Assembly: GCF_910592395.1 (NCBI RefSeq) | Contig: NC_088317.1 | Location: 15,994,001-16,058,000, forward strand | From: Lineus longissimus | Taxonomy: Eukaryota > Nemertea > Pilidiophora > Heteronemertea > Lineidae | Direction: 5' to 3' | DNA: 64,000 nt | Shown here: positions 36,244-47,941 of the stretch, one piece after another | Layout: each line of letters begins with the position of its first letter | Position numbering within the stretch: the first letter of the stretch is position 1 | The notes under the pieces: generated by a model | Database searches by the model: none | Told to the model about the DNA's origin: nothing | The model's input: the letters and a program-made list of their open reading frames with translations, nothing else | Position numbers and translations under genes: made by a program

Positions 36244-38498
36244 CTATGGACTTTCCCTGTATATCAAGACTGTCCTCACAATTTGATTCATTTGGCCATG
36301 TTTTCGTCTTTTACCATATTCTGCATCCAAAAACACGAGATTTCGATTCATATTCATCCCCATGATCATATCCATGCTTTTGCCTTTGACTTTCATTTTA
36401 AACGTAAGAACAGGATTGACCCGTTTCAGCATTGCTTCATATTTCTTCTTACTGATGCTATCTTTAAATCGACAAAATATCTCAAATAAACCTATTAGAT
36501 TATTGTGGTGAACAAGTAAAGTAGATCCGAATTTGGAGTTACCAATCAGAGCAACACTTGCCATAGGTGGCTTGATATTGTTTCTCTCGGGCTTGTATCC
36601 ATTTGACTGCCGAAAATGAAAAACATCAATATGTTTTTCTTTATAACTGATCATAAGCAAAATATCAGCATCCAGGATAAACTTTAAATCCATTTTCATG
36701 ACAGTCTTCCGCGTTTGTCTACCGTTAGGCCTCATCAATTTCGGAGATACAAATTTAACCCTAACTTTTCCCCGGTGTGAAGTAACCTTTACATCATAGA
36801 CTGTAATGGACATTTTTCGAGTTCTTGTACTCATGCAGCAAACAGCGGCATTTTGATCCCCGTTTCCAAATTTGAACATCGTCGATCGTATATCCACCAA
36901 ACGTCGGCATCTTTCTCGCGCTGGGATATCAATCCTTCCGCCAAAATAACCTCGCACGACGTCATACAGCAGTACAGTGGACGTCTTCAATCGGACCGCC
37001 AACAAATAATTTTGGAAAAATTGGCCCAAAATACTAGTGCCACCATTCTTGTTTGTCGTTGTATCATACGCTTTTATAAACGCCTCATTATTTTTATTGT
37101 ACCTATACACTATAATGTTAAGCGAAGCAGCAGATTTTATGATTAAATAATTTATTACAAGAATATAATTCTTAGTACATATATACATATACATAGACTG
37201 TAACCCTGATTTTAGCCTGCTTATCACTGGCGGAATCACCCTAGATTTCCTGACTAATGTAAACTTTACGACATGCTTTACCTGGATTAAAAATAGGAAA
37301 AGAAATTGTAAAAGCCAAAATTTCCGCACCGGCTTCACAAAACCAAGTATCATACGTTTCTTCTCCTTATCTCGCCCAAGACTTCGTTATGTTGTTAGCA
37401 CCTTCCCCGGCAGTTAAAAAAAATCAGGCCTAGCCCAATACACGGTCTATTATTAACGCTGAAAGGGTGGATGTCGTCCTGGGTGCCGACAAATGGTACC
37501 CAGGTTCGAGATCGACTGGACAATAAGCACCCTGGGTGCCATTACACTAGACAAACAGCACCCAGCTTCTTTTTGCCTGGCTTACGGATCTTAGGGACGA
37601 CGTTTCTTGCAATCTCGTTTTATCTCACGCCGTGGTATTGCGGCATTAGCAGTGCTCGAAATAAAAAGAACAGATAAACAGAAAAAAACGCGTTTAGGCC
37701 TATAGGTCTTTGAAAGCACATTTCGGATGTATCCCTCCTATATACCTTTTCTGAATAAATCATCCGAAATGTGCTTCAAAGACCTTTAGGCCTGAACGCG
37801 TTTTTTTCTGTTTATCTGTTCTTTTTATTTCGCGGTAGCCCATGACATCCCGCAGCCACAATCAGTCCTATGCGTTTCTCCTCGGCCACTTGACCTTATC
37901 ACGAGCGCGTTGCCGCAGGTAGTGTATTGTTTCTCCGTACGGTGGGGTTCGCGTCCGGCCTGTTTTATGTCAGCATGTATTGTGCTCAGTAGGTTTGGGT
38001 AGTGCCGGTGTAAAAGAAGAAAATGTCCCCCTGGAAAAAGTGTCCGGCCCTATTGTATTCCACTATCTGGTTCTATAGAAGCCATGACCGCCAATAGCTC
38101 AGAGATTAAAGCGCATAATATAATCCATTGTTTCCCGGACATTCTATCCCAGGACATTTTAAACTTCTACACCGGAATAAAATCTTGATTTAGAATCCTA
38201 TCTGGATTTCGACCCGACATGTCACAAATCACTTATTACATACCTTTTTCTCATAAATTCGTGACATGCTCAATGGAAAAACATCCGCCTTTCGAACACA
38301 AGCCCCTCCTTTGCGACTCCACTGGCACATCTTCTCATTCCGAATTACATTAACCAACAGGCACTCGTCTTGGAAAATACACAACAAGGCACACAGGATA
38401 CCAGAAGTTGCTGACTGCGAACCCAAGTCCGGTTCTGGATCGACATAGGCAAAATCGTCTGCGAGCTTTGAGAAGGTCACGTGGTTCAGATTTGCCAT
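36244..38498 (-). CDS. P1 gene of U3, two exons (P family, function unknown)
   Basis: Exon 1 is 38244-38498 (ATG 38498, 85 codons, donor GGTATGT). Exon 2 is 36244-37281 (345 codons plus TAG). Phase 0, about 430 aa, fully open. It is the most different of the three P1 copies. In the stretch homologous to U1 9841-10020, 12 base changes give 11 amino-acid changes. Core motifs are kept: NLVFLDAEYGKRRKHGQ, DLKFILDADILLMISYKEKH, ITVYDVKVTSHRGK. The intron is only 962 bp because the GGCAAGCC element is absent and carries instead a hairpin and a small MITE. Function unknown. Confidence 0.65.
37657..37832. repeat. 176-bp perfect-looking hairpin (U3 only)
   Basis: Two arms of about 73 bp (CGAAATAAAAAGAACAGATA… and its inverse …TATCTGTTCTTTTTATTTCG) face each other across a centre of about 30 bp. 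It is in the P1 intron of U3. It could form a long hairpin RNA if transcribed. No target duplication is obvious. Confidence 0.8.
38009..38171. mobile_element. 163-bp MITE with CCGG target duplication (U3 only)
   Basis: Ends TGTAAAAGAAGAAAATGTCC and GGACATTTTAAACTTCTACA are imperfect inverted repeats. CCGG stands on each side (38005-38008, 38172-38175). U1 has the empty site TGCCGGAATAAAATC at about 11554. Confidence 0.8.
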
Positions 38499-38854
38499 CT
38501 TGGATCATGGTCGAATGTAGTAGTCTCGCAGCTAAGGTTGCGATTGAGTTTTGAATAATACACGATTTTCCTCAAGTCATATGAACCCAAACAATTTTAA
38601 AACTCGAACAACTATGGCACGGATGTATAGCATCATTTCTATAAATCCGATGTAATGTTTAGTTTCACTACACCTTCTTTTTTTACTATTTCACAGTCGG
38701 TGCATTGAAACCACCAAATAAGTTGTTTATACGAATAAATTCTAAGAGATAGTGTACATGTACATATGTATAAGAATGAGCACCACACTGTACAAATATA
38801 ACGTCCCATTGATCTTTTTATATCTACTCTTCTGACATTATATGATGTCTCAGA

Positions 38855-39120
38855 GACGATTTCGAGCTTGAGAACTTCCGACAGGTAGAAAACCAAGTTG
38901 TCGACTGGGTTTCGGCCACTCTCGCTCAAATGGGTCCGATGAAACATGGTGGAGAGGGAGATATCAGACCGACGCCTCGTGAAAGATGCATCTCCCATCT
39001 TTCGATAAGCGATTTCGATCTGATCGTATCCCGTCACAATAGGCATGTTCGTGATCCATATACGAACGAAGAGGTACGAAGATCTTTGGTGTAATCAATC
39101 ATAGTCCTGTGCTGATTCAT
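38855..39120 (-). pseudogene. Possible C-terminal fragment of a second P-family copy (U3)
   Basis: Counterpart of 12237-12524, with the same NPVDNLVFYLSEVLKLEIVS stretch. The frame runs on to 38639 without recognisable content. Assigned only by the short C-terminal similarity. Confidence 0.35.
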
Positions 39121-39174
39121 CAGTGACACTAAATCACTCCTTTATACTTTGTTGGAGGAGAAATCTGGGATATC

Positions 39175-39475
39175 TTTGGGCTGCGGATATTTGGCGAGTC
39201 GCTCACCGAACTAGCATCATGTTTTGTCGTGTTTGGATAGCCGCTTGCCGAACAGCACCGAAAATCAACCAAGTTCGGCAAGCTGGAATGTAAAATGTGA
39301 CTGATCAGCGAAATAAATACTTTGGATATATTGCTTAAGTCCTTCGCTCTACCTTCATTAGTGATGATCCCGTTGTCATTAACGATAAAGACTCCCTGGA
39401 AAGTATGAATGAGTTCGGCTGTCCACCTCATGCAGGAATAAACGGTTGTTTGGTAAGCCGGGCCCACCAAATATA
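39175..39475. mobile_element. Diverged GGCAAGCC fold-back element (U3)
   Basis: Orthologous to 12571-12873 and 27714-28015, so inserted before the triplication. Confidence 0.5.
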
Positions 39476-39691
39476 TTTTCTAAATTTCAATAAAATGTAT
39501 TAATGTACTGCGTCGTTCGTAGCTCTTCCAAAGATTTGCAAAACCTGTCTATTACACTGAAGTCCCGAAAACTTGCTTGTGTGTATCCTGAAGTTTGCGA
39601 TTGACAGTGAGAGACACTGTGATTTCGGCTTATTCCTCGTCGCAAAAAGACCCCCTCACTTTTCTTTGAACACTAAAAGGGCGACGTAATC

Positions 39692-39812
39692 ATTCACCAC
39701 TTTCCTCAAGCAGCAATTCGGGACTTCCTGACAGGTTTTGGCCAATCAGAAGAGAGCAACCATGCTTGTTTCGCACAGAGAGTATGATTTCTGCTTGAGG
39801 AAAGTGGCGAAT
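39692..39812. repeat. Hairpin element with internal deletion, U3
   Basis: Same inverted ends as 13084-13268, but about 64 bp of the right half are missing after CGCACAGAGAG. Confidence 0.65.
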
Positions 39813-41856
39813 AGTGATAGGAGCCCTTTGCATGCGAAGATATCCTGTAGCTACCTTAAAATTGCATAAGAATAATTTGGCTCAAAGTGTGATGACGATA
39901 TATGTACCAGCTCAGTGACGTCTGCGTGATAGCATCTGAGAGTAGGTGAGAAAACCTCAAAAGGTTAGTTTTTCGGCGGGAAAAATATGCAATCCCGAAA
40001 GTTTTTTCGGTAAAAGACAAAATGAAATGTAAATCCGACGAATACGTATAGCTAACATAACTAATGGCAAGAATGTTGGCACAACTAATCATATTCGTAC
40101 AAAAACAACGTCTTCATAAAATAAACTTAAGGTGCCAAAGCAAGACAACATGTTAGGGATGGCTTCGGAGTTGGTTTGGATTTTTGTTCGTTAACAAGAT
40201 CGACTCCAAAAGCTGAACTCGAGAGAAAAATAAACGAAATCAATGAGCCGAAATCTACGGTATAAGTACAACATCAAAAGGTAATTATACTGATCCTGAG
40301 CAGCAAAGGTGTATGCCATACATGCGGCCATATATGGTACGTCGACTGAGTAACTTGACACGAAAAGTCGTAACCATATCATTGTGTGTTTCTCGCCGTT
40401 CTGACGTGTATGCGCCGCCCCATCCGCGGGGTTTCTCATGCCGTCAACAACTTTTGAAACGCCTAGATGTTTAATCCGACTTGTTTATTTATCTAGAAGT
40501 GCCAAAATTGAAATTAAGGATTTATAAAACGAAATGTGTGGACCCTGCGATGTATCTGTTGTAAGTTTTCATGTTTATTTCGTTTCCATCAAAAATAGTC
40601 TCCATCAGCGCGGATATTGGCGTAGTTGCAATCGTCGCGACATCGCAACCGACACCAGCTTACCGGCGTCAATGGACCAATCAATTCACCGACACATTTC
40701 AGCGACAAGTCGTCGACTGTTTTTCTCAGTACGCCGTAAGCTCCAACCACTCCCATCATTGACGCACGCACGGACAGAATCGCGCGCCTGCTCACAACAC
40801 TTCAGAAGTATTGCGCCATCTAAAATGGCAGATAATCTTTCGTGATCGTTGTCTGGGCGGAATTTGAAATATGGCCGACTGCTACTCAGACCCAGACCAC
40901 GTCGAGAAAAGGATTGGACGGATTCAAAGAACTAATTAGGCTCAGTCTGCAGCCAGAAACAGGGCCGGCTTTCTATTTGCACATCACCATCCCTGATGTG
41001 ACACACAAAACTAAAAGACCGGGATACCGTGGTAGATTTCTTGTCCCTGTCTGCCCCCCCCCCCTCCCCCCCAAACACTGCAGTTGTTTCGGGCAACACC
41101 AAAAAACGGATTCAACTGAAAACGCTTTGGAAACTTATAAACATGTTGGACATTTTTAATCACAAAAGTTTTCTGTGAGTATCAGCCAAAATGCTCTGAA
41201 ATCTGAAGGACAGATCAGTCATAATACCGCGGTATGATTACTCAACCTGATGGATATGGCACATATCGTGTATTGCAATGAAATCGGGGAATTTTTCAAC
41301 AATATTATCGTCCTTGAATGACATATTTCCTACTTCGCTGTCCGTAGCTCTTCGTCGACGTTACGACACTTGCCTGATTATGACGAATGTAGACTGTTCC
41401 GCACAGATTTGGTGTTCGAGTTGGAACATATCAAAGAAAAGCAATCTGTTGTTGAGGCCTTTAGTACCGCTATTCAAGGACGTTTGAAGCCAACACTAAC
41501 CATGCAGTAGCTTCAGGCAATCGTAACAATAAGAAATTAAACTGAATGATAGCGATATTGATACCATCGTATCGTAAAACGTTTCTTTCATTGAATTGAT
41601 ACATGTATACGGCAACAAATGACCTATGTTTAGGCCCCACATTTATCAACTCACAATGACAGGTATTCATTGTTTCAAAATACATTGTGTTCATATCTTA
41701 TTTGATCTGAATAAATATTAGTATTGATTCGCCATAATCATAGATCGATACAATAATACAGTGGTTTCGAGTGTTTTCATGTATTAAAACTTTTTAAAAT
41801 CACATTATTGATTATAACCATAAATTTTGACAACGTCCAAAAGGAGAATGGCTATA

Positions 41857-42226
41857 ATAGCATTCCGCGAAGTTACTATTTATAGCTCACAAGGTCATTT
41901 GCATAAGATGTTGATGACGTTTTAGTCACGTGACAGTCGGACATCGACACTTATTTCTACGCATTTGAGCTTATTTCAAAGTCAATTATCTTTGACCCTG
42001 CATTGTTTTTAGCATGAATGATACCATAGAGTCAGAGAGAGAAATATTCAGAACAATTATGTAGTATTTCCAACACTCGGACACGTGCCAGATTGAATCT
42101 TACTGCCCTAGTTAGAAAGCCTGAATCCATTACGAAACCGCATGTTTGTCCGACATTGCCTGTAATTCAGCGATGGGGAAATAGAGGGCAGCAGCTGCAG
42201 TGACCTCATCATCGCGGAATGCTATT
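41857..42226. mobile_element. MITE with AATAGCATTCCGCG ends, copy 2
   Basis: Splits the unit sequence GGCTATAATTGTGAGAG that is intact in U1 (about 15259), so it is a clean recent insertion with only a 2-bp repeat (AT) apparent. About 98% identical by eye to 2651-3021. Confidence 0.88.
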
Positions 42227-42899
42227 GTGAGAGAGGCAAAAGTACATTACCACCCAGTTCAAATAATTTAGGCCTAGCAAATCAAAACAAAGCCCTCTCG
42301 CACCTAGGCCTAAATTTTCATTGTTCTACAGTCTCTCTGTATCAAGGGATTATCAGGGCCAATCTTCACAACACCAACCCCACGAATCAGCTCTCATGGT
42401 GATAGGCCAAAACTGGCAAGCGCAAATAAAGGTCATGTACGTGCGGCAGGCAACCGGCTGTTTGTAGCCTCCTATCGTGGGGGAGGGTGGTGAGGGGAGG
42501 GGGGCAGCTTCTTACTTTGCGGGCCAAAATGCAAAATATAAAATTTTTAGTCACCGCCTACCTGGTCTTGGTACTTTAAAAACCAATGAAACCCCTTGAA
42601 CTGTCTGCTACCACCAACTGATTGTGTGCACCCGTAGTTAAATATTTTGTTTTACACACCATGTATACCTTCACTTTAGTAGTGTCATCTCGTAAACATC
42701 TCATGAATTGAAATACATTTCGATACACCTCGGCATATGTGGGTACTTTACATCGCTACAGTATTCATTGTCAATAGCTTTAGGTCAGAGTGTTAAATAT
42801 TTTTAGATATTGATATTTACCACTTGTTGGCTTTAATGGGCTATTAACAACCATTTTATTTCATTTAATCTGATCGGTTTCTGGCTATCTGGTATGACA

Positions 42900-42972
42900 G
42901 CCCGGCTAGCTCAGTCGGTAGAGCATGGGACTCTTAATCCCAGGGTCGTGGGTTCGAGCCCCACGTTGGGCG
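42900..42972 (+). tRNA. tRNA-Lys (CTT), U3
   Basis: Identical to the U1 and U2 tRNAs, anticodon CTT, with a TTTT terminator at about 42979. Confidence 0.95.
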
Positions 42973-43547
42973 TACTTCTTTTGTCACGACTTCATTCGTT
43001 TAACCCTTTTGTACCTTCATGTACATTTACTTGCAAGTCTATTTGGTCTGTAAGAGAAACACACAAACGGGTTAAGTTTTACATGTTGGCTTCACTTGAA
43101 TACTCTACCTCCAACACATGGAGATTTTTCTTTGAGTTCGAAAGAATTGCACCGACGGACGCTGGTATCAAAAGGACGGGCCGGTGATCATCATAAGCTC
43201 TCTGCTAGTAATCATATGAAAAAGTCAAAGACAGTATCAGTCGGCAATCATCCGTTCCAATGCATCATTACTGCTGTGCACAAAGCTACCAGTCCGTGGG
43301 TATCCGCGCTATAGATGCATGGTGATTTTCGTGACTTTGATCTTGGAGGTCTTCTGGGTTTGAAAATGTCTCCTTATAACTGGCCTGACATGTTCTGGTG
43401 GCCGGTTCTACCAGGCTAAAGATCTGATCAAGAGTCCGACGGTCTTGTACACACTGCAAAGCCATCAATACGCGAGTGTTAAATAAAGACTGGTACAAAG
43501 AAAAGACATTGCGAACTTTCAGAAAACGTCGTCTGAAAGTACAATTT

Positions 43548-43983
43548 CAGTTAAGTTGAGGCATGCACTTTGAACATTTGCCTCCTGAATAAACACCTTG
43601 ACTTACGTTTGAGGCAAACACATTGAACATCTGCCACCTGTATGTACAATATGACTTAAGTTTGAGGCAAACACATTGAACATCTATCTCCTGTATGTAC
43701 AATATGACTTAAGTTTGAGGCAAACACATTGAACATCTGCCACCTGTATGTACAATATGACTTAAGTTTGAGGCAAACACATTGAACATCTGCCACCTGT
43801 ATGTACAATATGACTTAAGTTTGAGGCAAACACATTGAACATCTGCCACCTGTATGTACAATATGACTTAAGTTTGAGGCAAACACATTGAACATCTGCC
43901 TTATGTATGTACAATGTGACTTAAGTTTGAGGCAAACACAGTTAACATCTGCCTCCTGTATGTACAATATGACTTAAGTTTGA
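43548..43983. repeat. 53-bp minisatellite, about eight copies
   Basis: The unit GACTTAAGTTTGAGGCAAAC… recurs every 53 bases (43600, 43653, 43706, 43759, 43812, 43865, 43918, 43971). The first copy is diverged; the inner ones are almost identical. Non-coding. Confidence 0.95.
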
Positions 43984-43985
43984 GG

Positions 43986-44845
43986 TTGATGTTGTTAGTC
44001 CGTAGTCCTGTTTACTTTTTACTACCCGACTGCACAGCCCTATGCTTTTATCACTTCGCTGTACAAACGATACCTTTGTCATTTGCCTATTCTGAAGCCT
44101 TGTGGCACTGGCTTATATTTACCTATAATTACCAATACCCTGCTGGATAGACCAATTCACCAACCAACTAAACACGGTACACCTCCGCGTGTTGCTTTTG
44201 TTCCCTTCGATCACAGATCATCATAGACGAAGCTGAGTATTATGATGCCCCAGGCCTTCATTATCTCCACAACTTCGTAGACGATATGTTTACTGACTCT
44301 CAACTGTAGGCAGTGAGACGAGATATATCTAATTCACACCGTTTGAACGCACTGTGAGCCAGGTTGCTTCGGGTGTTTCCTCTAAGAACATGAAAATAAA
44401 TTATGGGTATCCTGAAACCTCGAGGTATTGGGTGTGACATTCGCCGCAAACGTTGGGGAATTACTCACAAGAATCTAATATATGATAGCCATGTGCCCAG
44501 TGGACAGAACGTTCTCCTTAAATGAAAATCGCGACTTAGGCTACATGTATACCGCGAATTCACGGCGGCTTCCGACACTACATAGAATCGTAATGAAATC
44601 TTACTTATTCGGAGAATTGGTATGCCAACCTGGTCTCTTTAATTTCATAAAGGAAGATATGTATTCCTATGAGGGGACTGAGAACGGCAAACAGATTTAA
44701 AAAAAAGTATAATCAGATTTCCTGATGGCGGTTTCCCAGAGCATGACAAAACTTCTCAAGCAGCCTTCCCGCAAGTTAAGCCATTGTTTCTGTGCATATG
44801 ATTACAAGAATTTCACCGACATGTACCCTCTTAGCAGTTTTGTAG
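43986..44845. other. Intergenic, nothing recognised
   Basis: No coding or repeat structure that I can support. Confidence 0.4.
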
Positions 44846-44992
44846 ATTGTACCATCATACGGTGACCGGGCTTTCTCTCTCGCAGCCCCACAGCTCTGGA
44901 ATGCTCTACCCGAACGACTGAGATTGTGCGACAACCTTAACTCATTCAGAGTCCTTCTGAAAGCCCACCTCTTTCGGGAGGCCTTTGGATGA
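44846..44992 (+). mobile_element. C-terminal end of a CR1/L2-type LINE
   Basis: The frame ends …AFSLAAPQLWNALPERLRL…SFRVLLKAHLFREAFG-stop. This is the well-known last stretch of CR1/L2/Rex-group reverse-transcriptase polyproteins (AAPRLWNSLP … FK..LKTHLF pattern). It is followed by the typical 3' tail GTAAAGCGCATTGAGCG…GCGCTATATAAGC. The 5' part is missing, as usual for LINE copies. Confidence 0.85.
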
Positions 44993-45007
44993 GTTGGTGT
45001 TTCCATT

Positions 45008-45408
45008 GTAAAGCGCATTGAGCGAACAATTGTCTGGATACTGCGCTATATAAGCATCATTTACATATATATATTGGGGGCTCTTGAATAGAGTTCTTTT
45101 GGGGTGGGGAGGTATCGTGGTTCGAGAGCACTGCTGAGCTCATGTAAAGCGCATTGAGCGAACAATTGTCTGGATACTGCGCTATATAAGCATCATTTAT
45201 ATTGGGGGCTCTTGAATAGAGTTCTTTTGGGGTGGGGAGGTATCGTGGTTCGAGAGCACTGCTGAGCTCATGTAAAGCGCATTGAGCGGACAATTGTCTG
45301 GATACTGCGCTATATAAGCATCATTTATATATATATATTGGGGGCTCTTGAATAGAGTTCTTTTGGGGTGGGGAGGTATCGTGGTTCGAGAGCACTGCTG
45401 AGCTCATG
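45008..45408. repeat. Tandem triplication of the LINE 3' tail plus flank
   Basis: The block starting GTAAAGCGCATTGAGCG and ending GCACTGCTGAGCTCAT occurs three times, at 45008, 45144 and 45272 (periods 136 and 128; the length difference is a TA microsatellite). The first block directly continues the LINE fragment. Confidence 0.92.
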
Positions 45409-47042
45409 ACCACTAGTTGTGTGTGCATCACCCAGTACGACAATCATAAAGCAGATGATGCATGCCAATTTATCGGCGGTGAACGGCAATCCTAAAGACA
45501 GGGATACCGACGCAGCACGCCGCTGATAGATGACCATGCATTTTCGCTTCACCCTCTTGCCATTAAGAAAACACGTCTCAGCCTGTTTCCAGTTAGCTTT
45601 ATGGTTTTACACATTTAAAACCGAAACAGATGCGATAAATACACAATTCAGCCCCCTCCCCCCCAAAAAAAAGTTGCGTGGCACGTTTTGCTTTATAGGG
45701 TAGCCAGGAATTCTAGTATGGGACCCGTGGAGGGTGGGTTTTTTTCATTTTTTCCGAAGAGCAGATTTTCATGGTCAAGTGCAAAGATCATGCCCGTAAA
45801 CGGGGAAGGTCGTTTGCACGCAATCCATCCCCTACTTGGAGCTGCGCTTGCGAGTATTTGCATCAGCAGAGAGTAACGCCTCGTCGGAATTATGCCGCCA
45901 TCTCAGTGACACTAGCATGTAATTTGACATTCTTTGCACTCATTGCGATGGTCGATCAGGAAGGATTTATTGACAGAATATGAGACGGATACTGTACACC
46001 CCTTCATCATTCATTCTTCAAAGCTTTGTGATGTGATCAATTTGAATTAGTCGATGTTTATGGTTGGCTGGAGGGTTTTAATGAGATTATGCCTTGAACC
46101 AAATTAGGTGCGATAATGATGACAGTGTCACATCGACGGTGGTGTCAATGGCGTTTTGTTCTTCCTCTTCTCATACAGCCAGGCTATCGCCATGCAGAGT
46201 CATCCCCACAACACTAAACATTTACCAACCACCAGAAGGGCGTGGCGGTTTCTGAACTCTGACGGTCAAAACGGGTCTGGTTACTTCTGGCGTGACATAG
46301 CCCCATCAGTCAGTGGCTGATCACGTATTATTGAATACGCCAGAGTCATCACCACAACACTTAATTTAGCTGCAGTACGAGAGCCCTGGGGGTAGGTAGC
46401 GTGGCCACTTCTGAATTCCGGGGAGATACTCTGAGGGAAATTACCGGTGATTACCGACCTCCTCTGGCGCCGAGTGATCGTTTGGTGAAGGACTCTTCAT
46501 CGAGAGGTCAATTGGGATGTCACTTGGCAATTAAGCGTTGGAACCTGGGGGCCTGCCGTGTGTGTTAACCCATCGATGAAAATTTCATCGGGTGGAGGCT
46601 TTGGTCAAGGAATATGGTAATCAGCTGTTTTATCGAAAGTTCATGTATGATACAAGACGCATACACGTATGGTTAAACGGCACCAAATTGTTTAAAACCT
46701 ACCAATATTATCAAAATTTGTTTTCAATGATATCTAGACTTTTAACAATTCCAGGGTGTTGTTGTGATAGAATTGAGATTAAAGTTCCAGACGTGTTTAT
46801 TGGGCCACAAAATACATCATTTACATCATACATATCTTAATCAATCGTTCTAAAGTGGAGCTATTGAGTTAGCGAGATCCGAGAGCATTGTAACAAATGA
46901 AAAAGCTACCTCAATGAAACAAAAGAATGGAAGCAATACATGCCAGATATATTCACAATTCATTCGCAATAAATTGATTTGTCTTGTCATTTTTATACCA
47001 AACGAGTACAACTGTAAGATTTTTACCCAGTCACGAGAAGCA
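45409..47042. other. Intergenic, nothing recognised
   Basis: Contains an 82-codon plus frame (46592-46840) with no recognisable features, and two loosely similar CATCMCCACAACACTWAA stretches at about 46201 and 46347. No gene supported. Confidence 0.35.
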
Positions 47043-47330
47043 TCAGTAATATGTGTCCCTCAAGATTTGTTGGATGGTTTCCTGTTTTTGTAAGTACTCT
47101 ACAAGGAAAAACATGAGGTTTTCAGACTTTCCTCGTAGAAATCCGGCGGAGAAGTCGTAGAAGAATGTGCCATTTCTTAGATCTGTATAAGTCACCAGTG
47201 AATATTTTTGCTTTTCGCTGTTCATAACTAGTATCACAATATTATAGGCTTGAAAATTGTAAACCCTTTTAAAAGCTTTGAACATGTGGTCTTCCGAATA
47301 CTGTGTGCTTATCAAGACATTGTATTCCAC
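47043..47330 (-). pseudogene. Truncated P-family copy
   Basis: A 95-codon frame. Its first half (EYNVLISTQYSEDHMF … FQAYNIVILVMNSEKQKYSLV) aligns with the early part of P1 exon 2 (NYILVLNS … FNILVYRYNKNNEAFI). Its second half (SENLMFFLVEYLQKQETIQQI) aligns with the P1 C-terminus (NLVFLDAEYDKRQ…NQIV). The middle two thirds are missing, so it looks like an internally deleted relic. No ATG begins it (the first codon is GTG). Confidence 0.55.
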
Positions 47331-47695
47331 CTTTTTCTGTTTATATATGCAACAAAGTTATGCGACGAGTTGCTGGCAAGTGGTCCTAAATATTACTTCG
47401 TGTTCGAGGAAGCGCTCGGCCCTCGATTGTACGATTTTGTGTGCTCAGGAAAACTTGCGGGAGTTCATTTGTACACGTCGTGAAAAGGGAATACTGAATA
47501 AAACTGTAAGTTACAGAAGATTGGTGATCATCTCCAAATACTTTGTATTTGCACTTTGTAGGACGTCTGTCAAGGTCGTCATGATTTGTAAGTGTGACCT
47601 CTTTTGCCGGATTGAATACCTGGGGCCTGTACAGTCACTAATTTTTTGAATACTTCAAAATCTCCCTCCCAGCCAGTACCTGGAGTTAAAAGTAA

Positions 47696-47941
47696 GGCCG
47701 GGTCTATTTGGCAAGCCGCTCGCCGAACAGGCATCTTTTTTGTCCTGTTTGGAGAGCCGCTTGCCAAACAGCACTAAAAAGCCACCCTGTTCGGCCAGCC
47801 GGGCTTGCCACTAAACAGGTAAAAAATCTACCCTGTTTGGCGAGCTGGGGACTTTACTTTAATATTAATGAGTTCGGCTCTCCATTCAGGACAAGAAAAA
47901 GTCGCTGTTTGGTAAGCCGGGCTTGCCGAGTAGTCACTTCC
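47696..47941. mobile_element. GGCAAGCC fold-back element, third locus
   Basis: Same inverted ends (CTATTTGGCAAGCC left, GGCTTGCCGAGTAG right) and internal palindrome GGCCAGCCGGGCTTGCC as the P1-intron element. It has the same GAGTTCGGCTCTCCAT block near 47870. The flanks TAAAAGTAA and TAAAAGGTA are a probable target duplication. Confidence 0.7.

Larger units (their letters stand above)
34636..43338. repeat. Tandem segmental duplication unit U3
   Basis: Third copy, 8.7 kb. It lacks the MULE-like, GGCAAGCC and TTAA elements shared by U1 and U2 and has instead a hairpin at 37657-37832, a CCGG-flanked MITE at 38009-38171 and an AATAGCATTCCGCG MITE at 41857-42226. Its right edge is at GATTTTCGTGACTTT. 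Confidence 0.9.

Noticed and set aside
43548-43983. CRISPR-like regular repeats
   Set aside because: The repeat unit is contiguous (53 bp, no unique spacers) and the genome is eukaryotic; it is a minisatellite.
44776-45018. 80-codon minus frame MRFTMETPTHPKASRKRW…
   Set aside because: Antisense of the LINE C-terminus on the plus strand.
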